DNA of 64,000 bases from the NCBI GenBank assembly GCA_026225945.1, contig JAMJFZ010000320.1, positions 14,127,501 to 14,191,500 of the forward strand, read 5' to 3'. A program made the position numbers and the translations under genes. Positions 1-42,325 of this stretch are shown here, in pieces (the first letter of the stretch is position 1; every line of letters begins with the position of its first letter). The notes under the pieces were generated by a model. That model did not search any database and was not told the DNA's origin. It saw only the letters and a program-made list of their open reading frames with translations. The stretch is from Cricetomys ansorgei (Eukaryota; Chordata; Mammalia; Rodentia; Nesomyidae).

Positions 1-388
1 TGTGTGCTCTTGTCTTTGACATCAGAGTTGGGAAGTCTGGGACCAACATTAATTTTGAAAAATGTATTTGTCTCCGTTTTTGTTCTCCTTCTGGAACTGT
101 CATGATGCGCACTTGGTGGGACTCCAAGTGCCCCTTGTGCTCAGCTTCTTTTTTCTTTCTACTATTTAGAGTGGATAATATTGATTGTTTTATATTTAAT
201 TTTCTGCTCCATATTTCTGCCTGCTCTGACCTGTTGAATCTCTCTAGTGAAGTTTTTGGTTTCAGCAATCACGTTTTTTTCAGCTTATTTTTTTTTAAGT
301 AATTTCTATCTTACTGGTATTTTCATTTGGCTCAGATATCGTTTTGCTGATTTCTTTTTGTTTGCTTTGTTTTTGCTTTTGTTGTTTG

Positions 389-509
389 GACAAGGTCTCT
401 TGTAGTTCAGGCTGGATTTGAACATACTGTGTGCCTAAGGGTGACCTTGAGCTCCTGTTAGTCTTTGCCTCCTAGGCATTTTGATCACAGGTGTGCATCA
501 CCACACCTA
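389..509 (-). repeat. B1 SINE, old copy
   Basis: Antisense B1 hallmarks in order: ACAAGGTCTCTTG, AGGCTGGATTTGAA, TTTGCCTCCTAGGC and CACAGGTGTGCATCACCAC. It is diverged from the consensus. Confidence 0.7.
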
Positions 510-1285
510 TTTTTCCTTGCCTTAAAGAATTAGAAATGCCTTATTTAGGAGAGAGTAAAAAAACACCTTGAAAGTTATTTTATTTACCAGAATTTTCTTT
601 ATTGTTTGATGACAAAATAAGTATTAATTTGTACTATGGTAAATTATGAATGGACCCTTCCCTAGTCTATACTGTTACTGAAATGCATTGTAATGAGAAG
701 TTATTTATATCCCCTCTTGCATCTACTTAAACCCACCAAGCTCTCTCTAATATTCTGTGTTAGCATGCCTTCATCACTGTTTTCCATCTGTAGAGTTCTT
801 TTTCTTAGAAAATTGGAATTATGTATCTATTAATAACTTCCCATTTTCCACCCTTCCCCTAGGCCCTGGGACTTCCATTTTAGTTGTTATATATGACTTT
901 GTCTACAGTTATGAAGATATTTTTACATTCTTGTTTTCATGCCAAATTTATATTTTGCATTTGCAGCATAACTCAATTGGGACTAACCACTTCATAGGTG
1001 CTCATTAGCCATATTGGCCTATTGACTGATATTTTGGAGAGCTGAACTCAGTGCTGTAATACAGAATCCATATATGATTGATCTATGTTATGCTTTTTTT
1101 AAATCATTATTTATCATTCTAGGACAATAGGCAGGTCTGTGGTCAATAAACTTTAAAGAATGTTATAGCAATGTTAGCAGTCATGTTACCTAGTCGGGTA
1201 GACATAAAGACCCATATGACCATAACCATATGTTAGAGATAGTGGTGTCTGAAACATTGATAAGGTGTGTAGTCATCTGGTTTGA

Positions 1286-1350
1286 GTGCTGGATTATGAG
1301 CACTCGCCTAGCATGCGTGAGGTTCTGGGTTTGATCTCAGCACTAAAAAT
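1286..1350 (+). repeat. ID-like (tRNA-derived) SINE fragment
   Basis: It contains GAGCACTCGCCTAGCATGCG, then GGTTCTGGGTTTGATCTCAG, the ID/BC1-type pol III A- and B-box region, and ends in an A-rich tail. It is not a functional tRNA. Confidence 0.6.
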
Positions 1351-1598
1351 AATTATCTCTATGACTTAGTTTCAGTTATATAGAGGCACTCATATCAAGT
1401 GTGGTATTCCAAGGGCTTCTAAGTTTTCTTCCAGGAGCCTCTCACAGAAGAGTTCTTTCCTCAAAATATGTAGGGTTAAGCACCTAAGCCTGTTTATTTA
1501 ATCCTCTGCTGGACCTGGTGCTTCTTGAACCTTAGAAAGGAGGGCTTCTCTAGTGTAAAGTCTTTTTCTGTTGTTCTTGTTTTTGTTCTTTGACTTCT

Positions 1599-1714
1599 GA
1601 GATAAGGTCTTGATTAGTCTAGCTGGGAATTCACTGTATAGCCCATACTGTCCTGGAATTAGCATCAGTCAACCTTACAGGTGTTGGGATTATAGGTGTG
1701 AGCCATCATGCTGC
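1599..1714 (-). repeat. B1 SINE, old copy
   Basis: Antisense B1: GAGATAAGGTCTTG, GGGAATTCACTGTATAGCCC, TGTCCTGGAATTAGC and GGGATTATAGGTGTGAGCCA. Confidence 0.75.
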
Positions 1715-1876
1715 ATTCTAGCATAAAGTCTTAGAGAAACAAAGGATAATTGAGAGTGACTAACTTAGTTCACCTTAAATATCTGAGATGTTGAAACAGA
1801 TGCCCTGGATTACTTACTGTCTGTCATGGGAGAGCTATATCCAAAGGTGCAGCTGTCAGAAGTGAAGCGGATAGTA

Positions 1877-1974
1877 TTTAGGATGTCTACAGTTAGCTCA
1901 TTTAAGATGTGTCTACAATTACTGTGTTTAGGACGTGTCCACAGAATGTTTAAGATATGTCTACAGTTAACATC
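1877..1974. repeat. Four-copy imperfect tandem repeat (22-26 bp unit)
   Basis: Four units start with TTTAGG or TTTAAG at 1877, 1901, 1927 and 1949. Each contains a variant of GATGTGTCTACAGTTA. Spacing varies (24, 26, 22 bp), so this is an old or slipped minisatellite. Confidence 0.7.
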
Positions 1975-3569
1975 TTTCTTTGGAATCAACTTAAGCTTAC
2001 TGGGCTGCTCCCTATAGATGTGTCTTACTTGGTAGACTACATCTTTATATTATCTGGTCTAACCCACACTCATGTTTTCATTTTGCCTATGATGGGTAAC
2101 TTTTAGTGAACTGAAGTCCTGAAACTTATAGAAATGCTGGGGGAGTGAGACCATTTTGAAGGCATATAAGGCTCTCAGTCAGTCCAAAGGGAAGGAGGCA
2201 CTGTATTTCTGCTGTTTGTGAGTTAACTGACTTTAAACTATTTTCAGTGGGAGGATAAAGGTTGAGCAGGGCATAAGAGAAGAACAAAAAGCAACCAGGG
2301 ACAGTGAACAGGGTCTCCACTGATTTGAACTGCTGCTGTTATTCGGGCCCTAGATTTACAGTTGGAGTTTCTTAAGGACCTTACTATAAAAGTGACGACA
2401 ATGCAGAAGTGGATCACACTTTAAGGGTCTGAGATTCAGTCTCCAACAATCTCTGTCCTTCATTGGATTGAGTTCATCTGCTGATCTCCTTCTACTCGGA
2501 TATCCAGCTAGGAAAAAAACAAAGCCTCTCTGGAGGAAGATGACAGCCTCTGGGGCCTGTACATTTCCTCTAGTTTCACATCATCATTCACATATAGTGC
2601 CTGGAATTCATTAAAATATTGTTACCCATACAGCAAAAAGAGAAAATGAACAGTAGAAACAGATTAACAGGTTATACAGACTTTGTGGTTATAGAGAACA
2701 GCTTTAAAACACGGTGATTAATACGTTCATGAAAATGCTGTGGCTGAGAATTTCCCAAGAGAACTGGAATGTATAGAAAAGAATCAAATGAGGGTTCTAT
2801 AACTGAAAAAAAAACAGCACAACAAGTAGATGAGTTTAATCACAGGTTAAACACAGCTGACAAAAAGGATGAATGGTAAACTGAAAGATAAGTTAATAGC
2901 CATTATTAAACACAGATTTTTCTGTTTTAGTGTCAGGTCTAAGCCAAGCTATGCCATGGTTACTCTTTAGACTCACTAAACAGCATGTCTTAAGATTTTA
3001 GAGCTTGGAGATGAAGAGAGACTATATTGGATTATAGTTGCAATACTTGCCTTTTAATGCCTTTCATATTTTATTATGGTGATATATTCAAAATTATAGT
3101 AAATATAGTAGGGTGTGATCAAATATGAAGTTATCAGTTATAAATTTGTATTTGATACTGTTCCCCAGACTTTGTGCAAACAAAACATTTTCCACAATTA
3201 GTATCTTCTGCAGAAGTCACCTATTCAGCAAACCACATATGCCCTTAGAATGAGAAAATAAGCACAACACAGATGGAAAACATCAAGCAACTGGATTCAT
3301 CTAGAATCAGGGTGTTGTAAAGGTCCTTGTTTTATTCAGGATAACTTTAATAGCTTGCAAGATGACCAGGTAAATTTGCAGAGCAATTAGAAAAGAAGTT
3401 ACAGGTAAATTGTTGAGTGGGTTAGGGGAACAAATGTCTTGTTTTTTCATATAATTAGGTGTCACTGACTCTAGTAAGGAAAAACTACTTCCAATTATAT
3501 TTGATATCTTGTAGGTTATAAATTTCATTTCAAAAATGTTGTAATTTAGAAGAAAAAGTAAATGTTAAT

Positions 3570-3735
3570 CTTACCTCTAAGTCTTAGTTCTGTTGCCTGT
3601 TATTTGATGATTTGCCTAGGGAAGTCTTTGAGCATTTTCCCTACTGTGAAAATGGGATAAGACACATATCTGACTGGTTCCTGAATGGTGGTTGAGATGT
3701 GATGGAACCTAAGCATCAAAATTACAGTACCATGT
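3570..3735 (+). repeat. MIR SINE relic
   Basis: Order of motifs fits MIR: CTTAGTTCTGTTGCCTG, then ACTGTGAAAATGGGATAA, then a diverged tail. Assigned by eye. Confidence 0.45.
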
Positions 3736-4053
3736 TCAGTCTAGTAGTTTTCAGAGGGCACGCTTTAGGGAATTTTCATTCCATCAAATCTTACCATTTT
3801 TAAGGTCTCACTGTTGAGTTCCATAAAATTTAGTTGTTGCCAACTAAATATAGCATGAATCAGACTATATCTTTTTAAACAAAAAATTGAGATTCTATAC
3901 TACTTGCTGGAAATGAAAATTCCTTAATATATTCTCATTTTGAAGACTCACTGTAACCTCAGAATGACATCTTTCTTGACTAATAAAATATTTAAAACTT
4001 AATTTCTTTGTTCTTTATTTTTAGAATTTTTCAAGCCACATCCAACTGATAGG

Positions 4054-34350
<30,297 letters not shown>

Positions 34351-35075
34351 GTCTGGTAACATGGTTTCAAGCCCAGCCCCAGCCTTTCTTATCAGTCAAG
34401 GACTCAGAGCTGAAGGCAGTTATTTCTTGTGCTGGACTTGGAAACTCCATTTGTCTACACTGTCCTCTTCACAGTGGAGTCTTTTTATTTCAGACCTACA
34501 GATTGTTTTTTATATTTGTTGTCACAGTGTGACAAACTTTTTTTTTTTTTTTGTACAGTTGATTTTAAGGTCTTCTCTGCCAGTAGAGCCAGTAGGTTAC
34601 AGCTGTCAATGTAACTGTAGCTGCAGATTCGTGCAGGACTGAGAAACACAGTGCATTATTTATTGCGGAATCATTGCTGCTAAATAACTACTGTCTGTTT
34701 ATTTAACACAACAGTTGAATGCCTGAAGAAGTTGCAGTGGCTTTATTATATGTGAACGCATCTGTTTCTCCTCACAAATTGTTTTACTGCTGCATTTTTT
34801 TTTGTTTGTTTGTTTTTTAAAAATTAAACTGCAGTGTTTCCTGGAATGTATATTTAGCTTTGCTTAGCAGTAAAATAAGTGAGCCATCTTGAACACTCTT
34901 AAGTTCATGCTACATATAATTTCTTAGGAATACTGGCCAATAGCATAGCTGAGAGATCTGACAGCACAGTGTATTTAGGAAGCATGCAATGCGAGAGTTG
35001 GTTCAAGCAAGTGAATATCAGACATTTTTGAAATCTCACATTAAACACCAATAAATTAAAACACCAAGTTATTTA
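34351..35075 (+). other. Cdk17: CDK17 3' UTR (minimum extent)
   Basis: Repeat-free sequence after the stop. Candidate poly(A) signals are ATTAAA at 34823 and AATAAA at 35050-35055, which would place cleavage near 35070. Similar AT-rich, SINE-free sequence continues to about 36350, so a longer UTR is possible. The end is inferred. Confidence 0.6.
35050..35055 (+). terminator. Candidate CDK17 poly(A) signal AATAAA
   Basis: A canonical hexamer 700 bp after the CDK17 stop, in non-repeat sequence. Usage is not shown by the sequence itself. Confidence 0.5.
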
Positions 35076-36427
35076 TTTTTACCTAGTCCTCATTTTAGAA
35101 ATGTCTACTGCATATTTGTATGCTACTACACTTGATTAACTCTTTTATACTGTGCTTTTAGTTAAAATTTAACCATATAAGTCATTCAAACAGGAAAGGC
35201 CTTGCTGTTTGTCTTAGGCACATTTCTTTTATTAGATGATGCTTCATTTTGAGGAACAGTTTCTTTCATTTGGGGGCTGTGTGTGTTTCAATAACATTCA
35301 CTTGGAATCAGCTGGAAGCTGTATATGTCTTTAAAATGAGCCATGATAAATTAAAAATGAGAGAAATAAGAACCCAGAGGACTGCTCTAAAGCATTGTGG
35401 GTATTGTCTGCTCATCAGAGACACTAACTAGTGTAACTTGAATTATGCATCTCTTGAACATCATAAACACTTTGGTGTTGGTAACAGTGTTTTAAGCATT
35501 TGTGTTCATTTTAAAGGACTATTGGTTAGTGCATCTTACACCTATAAATCTTAATTGGTATATTTTGAAATGGTCATGTAAGTTTTTGCCTTATATCATG
35601 AAAATAGTTATAACTTAATTTTTGTCCTGCCATTCACTGTAAACATTCAGGGTCCTCTCATTTCTGTTCAGGAAATCCTGTAGTTTATTGTTGTTATTTA
35701 ACAGTATTAAGTGAGTTTTTGTATATTTCATTTAACTTTATTTGTGAATAGTGATTTGTGGCATGTTTGGGGATGTTATTTTAATATTTCATGATACTGA
35801 AATTTTAATTTTTTAAGAAAAAGTTCTGGAAGAAACAGATTCATATGTAATAGTGAATATTGGACCACTACTGCTTTTCACATTTGTCAACTGGTTTCAT
35901 GTTAAACCCTGTAGCCTAACTGCTGTTATTTCTAACTGACAGACATGTATTAATATTGTACTTTGAAGGTTATAAATATTATGTGAAAATTCCTTCATTT
36001 TGTTTTGAAATTTATAATAACTAAATCTCTGTGTTATATAAAATGTGATTTTGTTGGTCACTGTTCTTTCTTGGGGAAAAAGCTGCACACATTGGGATTG
36101 TTTTCTTTGTGTGTTGTCATCGTAAAGTACTGAAATCTCTGTGCTGAGAGTAGCAGCTGCTTCATGTTTGCGCTGACCATTTGGTTGGCCGTCTCTTAGT
36201 AATCTTGTGAGATAGCACCCTTTACTTACGAAGTATCAGATGTGTCGGTGTCATTTGCATATTGGCCTGTAGTTAGTTGTCAGTAAGTCTGATTCTTGCG
36301 TATAAAAAGTAAAGAAATATGTTCAGTCCTTATTTAAAATCCTCTCTAGGGAGTTCTAGGGACATTGTTAAGGAATTCAGCAAGCAAATAGGCATGTGTA
36401 GGTTGTTTTTGTTTGTTGACATTTCAG

Positions 36428-36529
36428 CCTCATTCAGATCCCGGAAACTTTGCAGTGAAGAAACTTAAAGCTCTGGAAGAACTGAACCTGGGACTCTCCC
36501 TCGCCCCTTAAACTGACGGAGTTCTGAAG
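36428..36529 (+). other. Exon-like block with canonical splice sites, no gene assigned
   Basis: 102 bp. The acceptor is preceded by a T-rich tract (GTTGTTTTTGTTTGTTGACA, then TTTCAG) and the donor is GAAG|GTAAGG. Frame 0 reads PHSDPGNFAVKKLKALEELN, then seven more residues to a stop at 36509-36511. Phase 1, as a splice from CDK17 exon 15 would give, stops after 13 codons. It could be an alternative 3' exon of CDK17 or a decoy. Confidence 0.35.
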
Positions 36530-36739
36530 GTAAGGTCACTCTCAGCATATACAGGCTCTTCACCAGGGCATTTTAGCAGCTTAAGGTGAAAGAATGCTTA
36601 ATAAGATGTTATAATCTGTCTCCCAGACTCAAGGCGGTTCATACTGGTTTTTCTTTACGTTTTTATGGCACTGATTGCACTCACGATACAGTAGTTAACA
36701 CTGATTTGTTTCCAAAACTGTTTGACCGCTTCAGGGATC

Positions 36740-39620
36740 AAACTCATTAAAAAGCAATTCCGTTTCTCTCCCAAGCCTCTCATAACTATCAGTCTACTTT
36801 CTGTATCTGTGAATTTCCCTCTTCTAGGTATTTTCTGTATGTGTAATCATACCATGTTTGTACTTTGTATTTGCCTTATTTCTTTCAACGTAGTATTTTC
36901 AGAGTTTTTCTTCATGGCTGACTAATGTTCTGTTGTGACTGAACAGTTTGAATACCCCTGCTGTGAACACTGGTGTACACACACGTTTGAGTTCCTGGTT
37001 CCATCTTTTCGGGGTGTGTATACACGTGGAGAAAAATACAGAGAGCATTCTGTGTCTTACTGTTTGAGAAGCTACGGAACTGTTTTCCACAGCAGCTGCA
37101 CAGGTATAAATTCCGAGTGATGCGTGAGAACCCATTTCTCTTTATTCTTCCTATACTTACTGTTGTCAGTACCATCATTGTACTCGTTCTAATGGGCATG
37201 AAGAAGTTCATTGTAGGTTTTATTTACATTTACTAATGATTACCTATATTGTCTTTTGTTTGTTTCATTGCCTTTTGTATATCTGCTTTGGAGAAAAGTT
37301 ATTCATGTAAAAATTTTACCAATTTTAATAATCAGATTGTCTTTTTGTTGTTGAATTGTAAAAGTTCTTTATGGATTCTTAATCTGTTCTTATAAGGACA
37401 TAATTTTCAGTTATCTCTTTCTGTTCTATGAGCTGCCTTTCCCTTTCTTGAAGATACCCTTGTGAGGCATAAGAGTTTCCATTACACATCTCTCTCACCT
37501 GTCTTTCTTAGATTCTGTTACTGGTGCTTTTAGTGTCAGATCTTAAAGACCTGTTGTCAGTTTTCCAAGATCATAAATATGAGCCCCAACATTTTAAATT
37601 TTAATTTTAAGTTTCCTAAAGTTTTAGTCTTAAAGTTAGGTCTGTGCATGACCAACCTCATTCTTTTGAGTGTAGTCCTTTTTCTAATACCATTTCTTGA
37701 AAAGGTGCCCATATTGAATGATCCTCACAACCTTATCAAGAATCAAACTTGCAGTAGATATGAGGGTTTATTTCTAGGCCCTCTGTTCTATTCCATTAGT
37801 CCATACATCTGCGGTCTGACTAGACAGTACCACAGTGTTTTTCTCAGTATAGTTTTTTTTTGGGGGGGGGTTAAATTTTGAAATTGGGAAATATGATTTA
37901 TCCAACAGATGTGTCTTTTGACAAAGCTACACAACCAGGTTACATAAAAAGAACTGGGGAAAAAAAACCACTGTCACAGTTTTAAGTTGCGCGTGATATT
38001 GTGATGGCTGTGTTCACAGTCATCATGGTCCCACGCAGCTGTCAGGCTAAGGGTGGGTGTGTCTAGAACTTGAGGCTACCCCGCGTCACTTGACTCTCCA
38101 TTGAGTTTGAATCCTATCCCTTTAGGTGATAGTGTTCTTTTAACAGCATTGTTTCCGTTCCATAAATTTTTAGGTTGTCTTTAACTTTTCTCAGCAACAT
38201 TTAGTAGTCTTTAGTATTATAATTATTTCTCTTGCATGGTTAAATTTATTCCTAAGTGTTTATTGCTGCTGTTGGACATGTGATAGTTTTCTTATTTTCT
38301 TTTTGTTTTTTTTTTCATTGATAGTACTTGGAAGAACCGACGATTTTTGTTTTGATTTTGTATCCTCCAACTTTGTTGTATTTGTTGTCTTCAAAGTTTT
38401 TTTGTCAATCCTTTAGAATCTTCTACATACAAAAGTATGTAATCTGCAGGAAAAACTAGTTTGACTTTTTTCTTTATAATTTGGATACCCTTCTTCCCTC
38501 CCTCCTTCCCTTCCTTCCTTCCTTTCTTTTTCCTTTCCTAATTGATCTTTTAGACCTGCCGTGTTCCAGGTAAGTAGTGCAAGAAGGTAAGCTCGTCTTC
38601 AGGGTCTTTCAGCCTTCCACCGCCCGCTGTGCTAACAGCAGAGGGTTTCTATAAGCCCTTAACTTTTTAGGAACGTTCCATTCTTAGTTTCTTGAGTGTT
38701 TTTATTACGGGAGGTTACTGGATTTTTTTTTTATTTGTTTGTTTTGTTTTCTAAAGCTTTTTCTCTGTCATTTGTGATGATTATGGTGTTTTCTTCATTC
38801 TGTTAACATGTATTACCTTAACTGATTCTCATGTTAAATCAGCACTGCGTTTCTGGGAAGAGTCTCACTTGGTGATGAATTAAAGCTTAACCATCCTTTA
38901 TGAAAATGTTTCTGGACAAAGTCTCAGATTTTAAGGGATTTTTTTTCTCAGTTTGGAATATTTGCATAGCCTGTGGTGGTTGAACATCCCTGCTTCAAAA
39001 TTATGAATTCTGAAATGCTACAAAATCTGAAAATGTTTTGAGCATCATTACTGTAAAGGCTTCAAGTGTCAAAGCCCTTTAGATTTCATATTAGGGATGT
39101 TTAAGTTGTAATCTTTAAACATGCTGCTAAGTTCAGTTTGTTAGTATTTTGCTGAGAGTTTTTGCCTGTACTCTTCCTTGCTTGCAGTGTCTAGCTTTGG
39201 CATTAGGTATTGCTGGCATCAGACACTGAGCGAAGGAAGTATTCTCTCCCGTCAGTATTGGAGTAGCTTAAGACTGGCTTCATTCTAATACTTGTACTGT
39301 TTTGTATTTAGGGTTTTTTTTTCTATAGTAGACCATTTTGATTTTCTCCCTTCCTCCTCTTCTCCTCCTCCTCCTCCTCGTTCTTTTATCTCTCTCTCTC
39401 ACACACACATTTTGATAATATGTATTATATATAATATAATTACATATATATATAGATATATATGTAATAGTTATTCTGAGTTTATGTTTTAAGAGTTTTA
39501 TCCCCAAATGTCATCCCTTGTATTATTTCTGTCAATGGCTCTAATCTTTTAAATGTTCTAATCTAGATTCTTAAATCAGTTTTTCTTTGTTACGTATTCA
39601 TCCATATCATCCATATCAAG
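36740..39620 (-). mobile_element. Ancient L1 retrotransposon, decayed
   Basis: Antisense L1M-type order over about 2.9 kb: 3' UTR landmarks (36760-36950), AACTGTTTTCCACAGCAGCT (37079), TTCTATTCCATTAGTCCATA (37786), TTGTATCCTCCAACTTTGTT (38358), TCAGCACTGCGTTTCTGGGA (38840) and GCATTAGGTATTGCTGGCAT (39199). The ORF2 region is destroyed by stops and indels. It includes a (CCTT)n run at about 38493-38535. Confidence 0.75.
39348..39470. repeat. Compound microsatellite TCC / TC / CA / TA
   Basis: (TCC)n at 39353-39380, (TC)n and (AC)n to 39410, then a TATA-rich stretch with TATATATATAGATATATATG. Confidence 0.85.
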
Positions 39621-41102
39621 CTCACAAGTTTGGTAGAATTTTAAAAAATTAATGCATTACTCAGACACACAAAAAATGTTTTCTTCTGGAACTTTTTCTT
39701 GCTGGATTTCATGGTCGGGAGGCTGTTACCATTCCTATGCAACAGTTTCCACTTCTGACCTAGAAATACTGCTGACATCTGTCAGTCCAAAACAGAAAAA
39801 AATATAAGCAAATTACTGATTATAAAACTACTTTGATGAGAAAGGAATGTAAGAACTTGACATGTGATGATTAGAAGGCCTTTTCATTTACGGCTTCTCC
39901 CCAAGAAAAATGGAGAAAAGTCAGTTTATTGGGAAAACTAACATTTTTTGAAAGCCTCCATTTTAGAGACTGAAACACTAAACATTTGCTGCCCAGGTGT
40001 GCGAGTGTGCACTTACGAGAAAGACAGATGGACAAGACTAGCATATGAATCGTGTGGGCTGTCCCTACGGCTCCCTTCTCAGTCCCACTGCAGCAGAGGG
40101 CAGGATGCGCTTCCGGGTGAAGAAAGCTCAGAATCTGAGAGATGCTCAGCGGGGCTGTGGACAAGACCTGCAAGCTGAGTGAGCGTGGAGGACTCCTGCA
40201 AGACTCCTGCAAGGACAGTGCTAGGGAAGAGCTGCCTACGCTGCAGCCCTTTCTCCAGCTGTAGTGACAGTTCTTACAGCTTGTCTTTCAACTCCCCCTG
40301 AGTTATTAAATAGGGAATGGCTGAGATGTCAGTGGTGTGAACCGTGTGGGTGATTTGTGGATGATGTTCATGCATTGATTGTTGTTTTTGCCTGGAAACA
40401 TTGAAACTCCATAGAAAATTGCTTTGGAAGCAGTCCAGCTGTTTGGCTTTTCCAGACCTGTAGCTAACCATTCTTTCATTACTTCTTAGCTACCTGGAAA
40501 CTCGCCCCGTCTTCCCTTTGAACTTTCTTTATTGCTTCTAGTTATTCTACATAACTATCTCTTAGCATACAACTTACTCTTTGATCTCTGAGTTACTCAG
40601 ATGTTTCTCCTCTTGCCTGTTTTTGCAACTCCCTCTTTCTTCTGCTCAGTATTTCCTTCTATTTCTCTTCTGTTCCAACACTCAGGTCTCAACACTTAGT
40701 TCTGGAAGTCCTCTGTACCCTACCCTACCACAGATTGGGTTATTACTTTTACTCCTATTTTACTCCCTTTCTGTCTATTGTTCATGTACTTAAATATATA
40801 ATAATACTTAATCACATTTTACCACCACTCACTAAATCATAAGTCCTGTGAAGGAAAGGGTTATGTCTTGAACCAGGTACATCTAAAAGAAATAGTAGTG
40901 TTTGTTGATTAAAACTCATGAGTGAAGAAATCCTTGTTTATAAGTAGAACTCTTCACTTATGTTAACTTGGCCTTGTCTCTTCTCTTTGAATGAACTAAA
41001 GATAAATGCAGCAGTCAAAAATTAAGTTAGAAACCTAAGAACTAACCCATAATCCAAGCTGTCAAATTGTTCTACCTTTCTCTCTCCATCTCTCTCTCCC
41101 CA

Positions 41103-41105
<3 letters not shown>

Positions 41106-41178
<73 letters not shown>
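41106..41178. repeat. Compound microsatellite (CT)n(CA)n
   Basis: (CT)n at 41106-41136 passes directly into (CA)n at 41137-41178, both uninterrupted. A pyrimidine-rich lead-in starts at about 41072. Confidence 0.95.
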
Positions 41179-41179
<1 letters not shown>

Positions 41180-41354
41180 TAGAAGAGAAAGTGTGAGACC
41201 ACACACAGGACTAGGAATAAAGTGGGTATAGGAGAAGTCTAGACAGAGCATGGTATAAATACTGGGAATCTCCCAGACAACAGTGATACAGCAAATGTGT
41301 TTGAGATTGGTATGTGCCAGGCACTGTGTAAAGATGCTGAAAGCTGACCAGCTG

Positions 41355-41460
41355 TTTCTTTGAGTCAATTATTTAGCCACAATAGGTCTCAGTTTCCTTA
41401 CTTGTAAAATTATGTATAATAGTGCTTCCCCCCTAGGATGTGATGAAATAAAAATGGGTC
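41355..41460 (+). repeat. MIR SINE relic
   Basis: GTCAATTATTTAGCCACAAT, GGTCTCAGTTTCCTTACTTG and TAAAATTATGTATAATAGTG follow MIR order. Confidence 0.55.
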
Positions 41461-41856
41461 TTAGGTTCCAGACTCATTTGGAAAAGGGTACCAGGACACA
41501 GTGTCAGTCCTATACTTGGCGCCAAATCAACCAAGAGGATACAATGAGAGGGAGTATGGATGCAGAGAAGCGATGCCTGAGGATTAAAACAAAAGGGCAT
41601 CTTGTAGACATGGCTACGGTGGACTGCTCTATGTAAACAGGACCACACACACGTTACCTTCTTGGGTAGAAGGGATGTTTCTGTTGTACCTCCTGAAACA
41701 TAGTTGATTTTCAAATGTTTCTTAAGTAAGTGAATTATTTCCTACCATGCCTACAAATGTAAGTTATACCCTGTATAGCTATGAATTTCTGTCTCTTTTG
41801 AAACTGTAGTAACACTGAAGGTGTCAGTGTGTGTCTCTACATGCGCCCCACCCCCC

Positions 41857-41857
<1 letters not shown>

Positions 41858-41895
<38 letters not shown>
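41858..41895. repeat. (CA)n microsatellite
   Basis: A pure CA run of about 19 repeats after a C-rich stretch. Confidence 0.95.
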
Positions 41896-41897
<2 letters not shown>

Positions 41898-42224
41898 TCT
41901 GAACCAACCAACCTTGTGACTACACTGATCTCATTCATGAAAACAGGGTCAGGTCAGCTTGAAAGTAAAACAAAGAAGAATAACCTTTTCCAACAAGTCT
42001 GTAGGTCATGTCTCTGTCAACAAAATGTCTAAAAGGAAAAATTATGACTTTGTTTTCCACCTTTTCCTCATTTCCCCACCTCAGTACAGAGCAACTGAAG
42101 GAACCTGTCTGGTTGTTTTGATGGTGGTGATGGCCATGCGGTGGTGGTGACAGAATGGGCGCATGCAGGTGCGTGTGCACAGGAGCAGAAGCCAGATGAT
42201 GTCAGATTCCCCACTCAGTACTTT

Positions 42225-42325
42225 GCCTTACTTCCTTGAGACAGGGTCTCTCACTGAATCTGGACCCCTCCATTTCAACCAGACTAAGGTCCGACAGCCC
42301 CAGGTCTGTCTCCACCCCCATGGCA
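42225..42325 (-). repeat. B4-type SINE fragment
   Basis: CCTTGAGACAGGGTCTCTCA and CTGAATCTGGACCCCTCCAT match the antisense B4/B1 end; truncated. Confidence 0.5.

Larger units (their letters stand above)
1..4024 (+). other. CDK17 intron before the first coding exon (3' part)
   Basis: No coding sequence is seen. It contains two antisense B1 SINEs, one ID-like SINE, a four-copy tandem repeat and a MIR relic (listed separately). The rest is AT-rich unique sequence. The 5' end of this intron and the non-coding exon are outside the window. Confidence 0.8.

Noticed and set aside
1286..1350. tRNA-like sequence with pol III box motifs
   Set aside because: Belongs to an ID-like SINE; no cloverleaf with a sensible anticodon.
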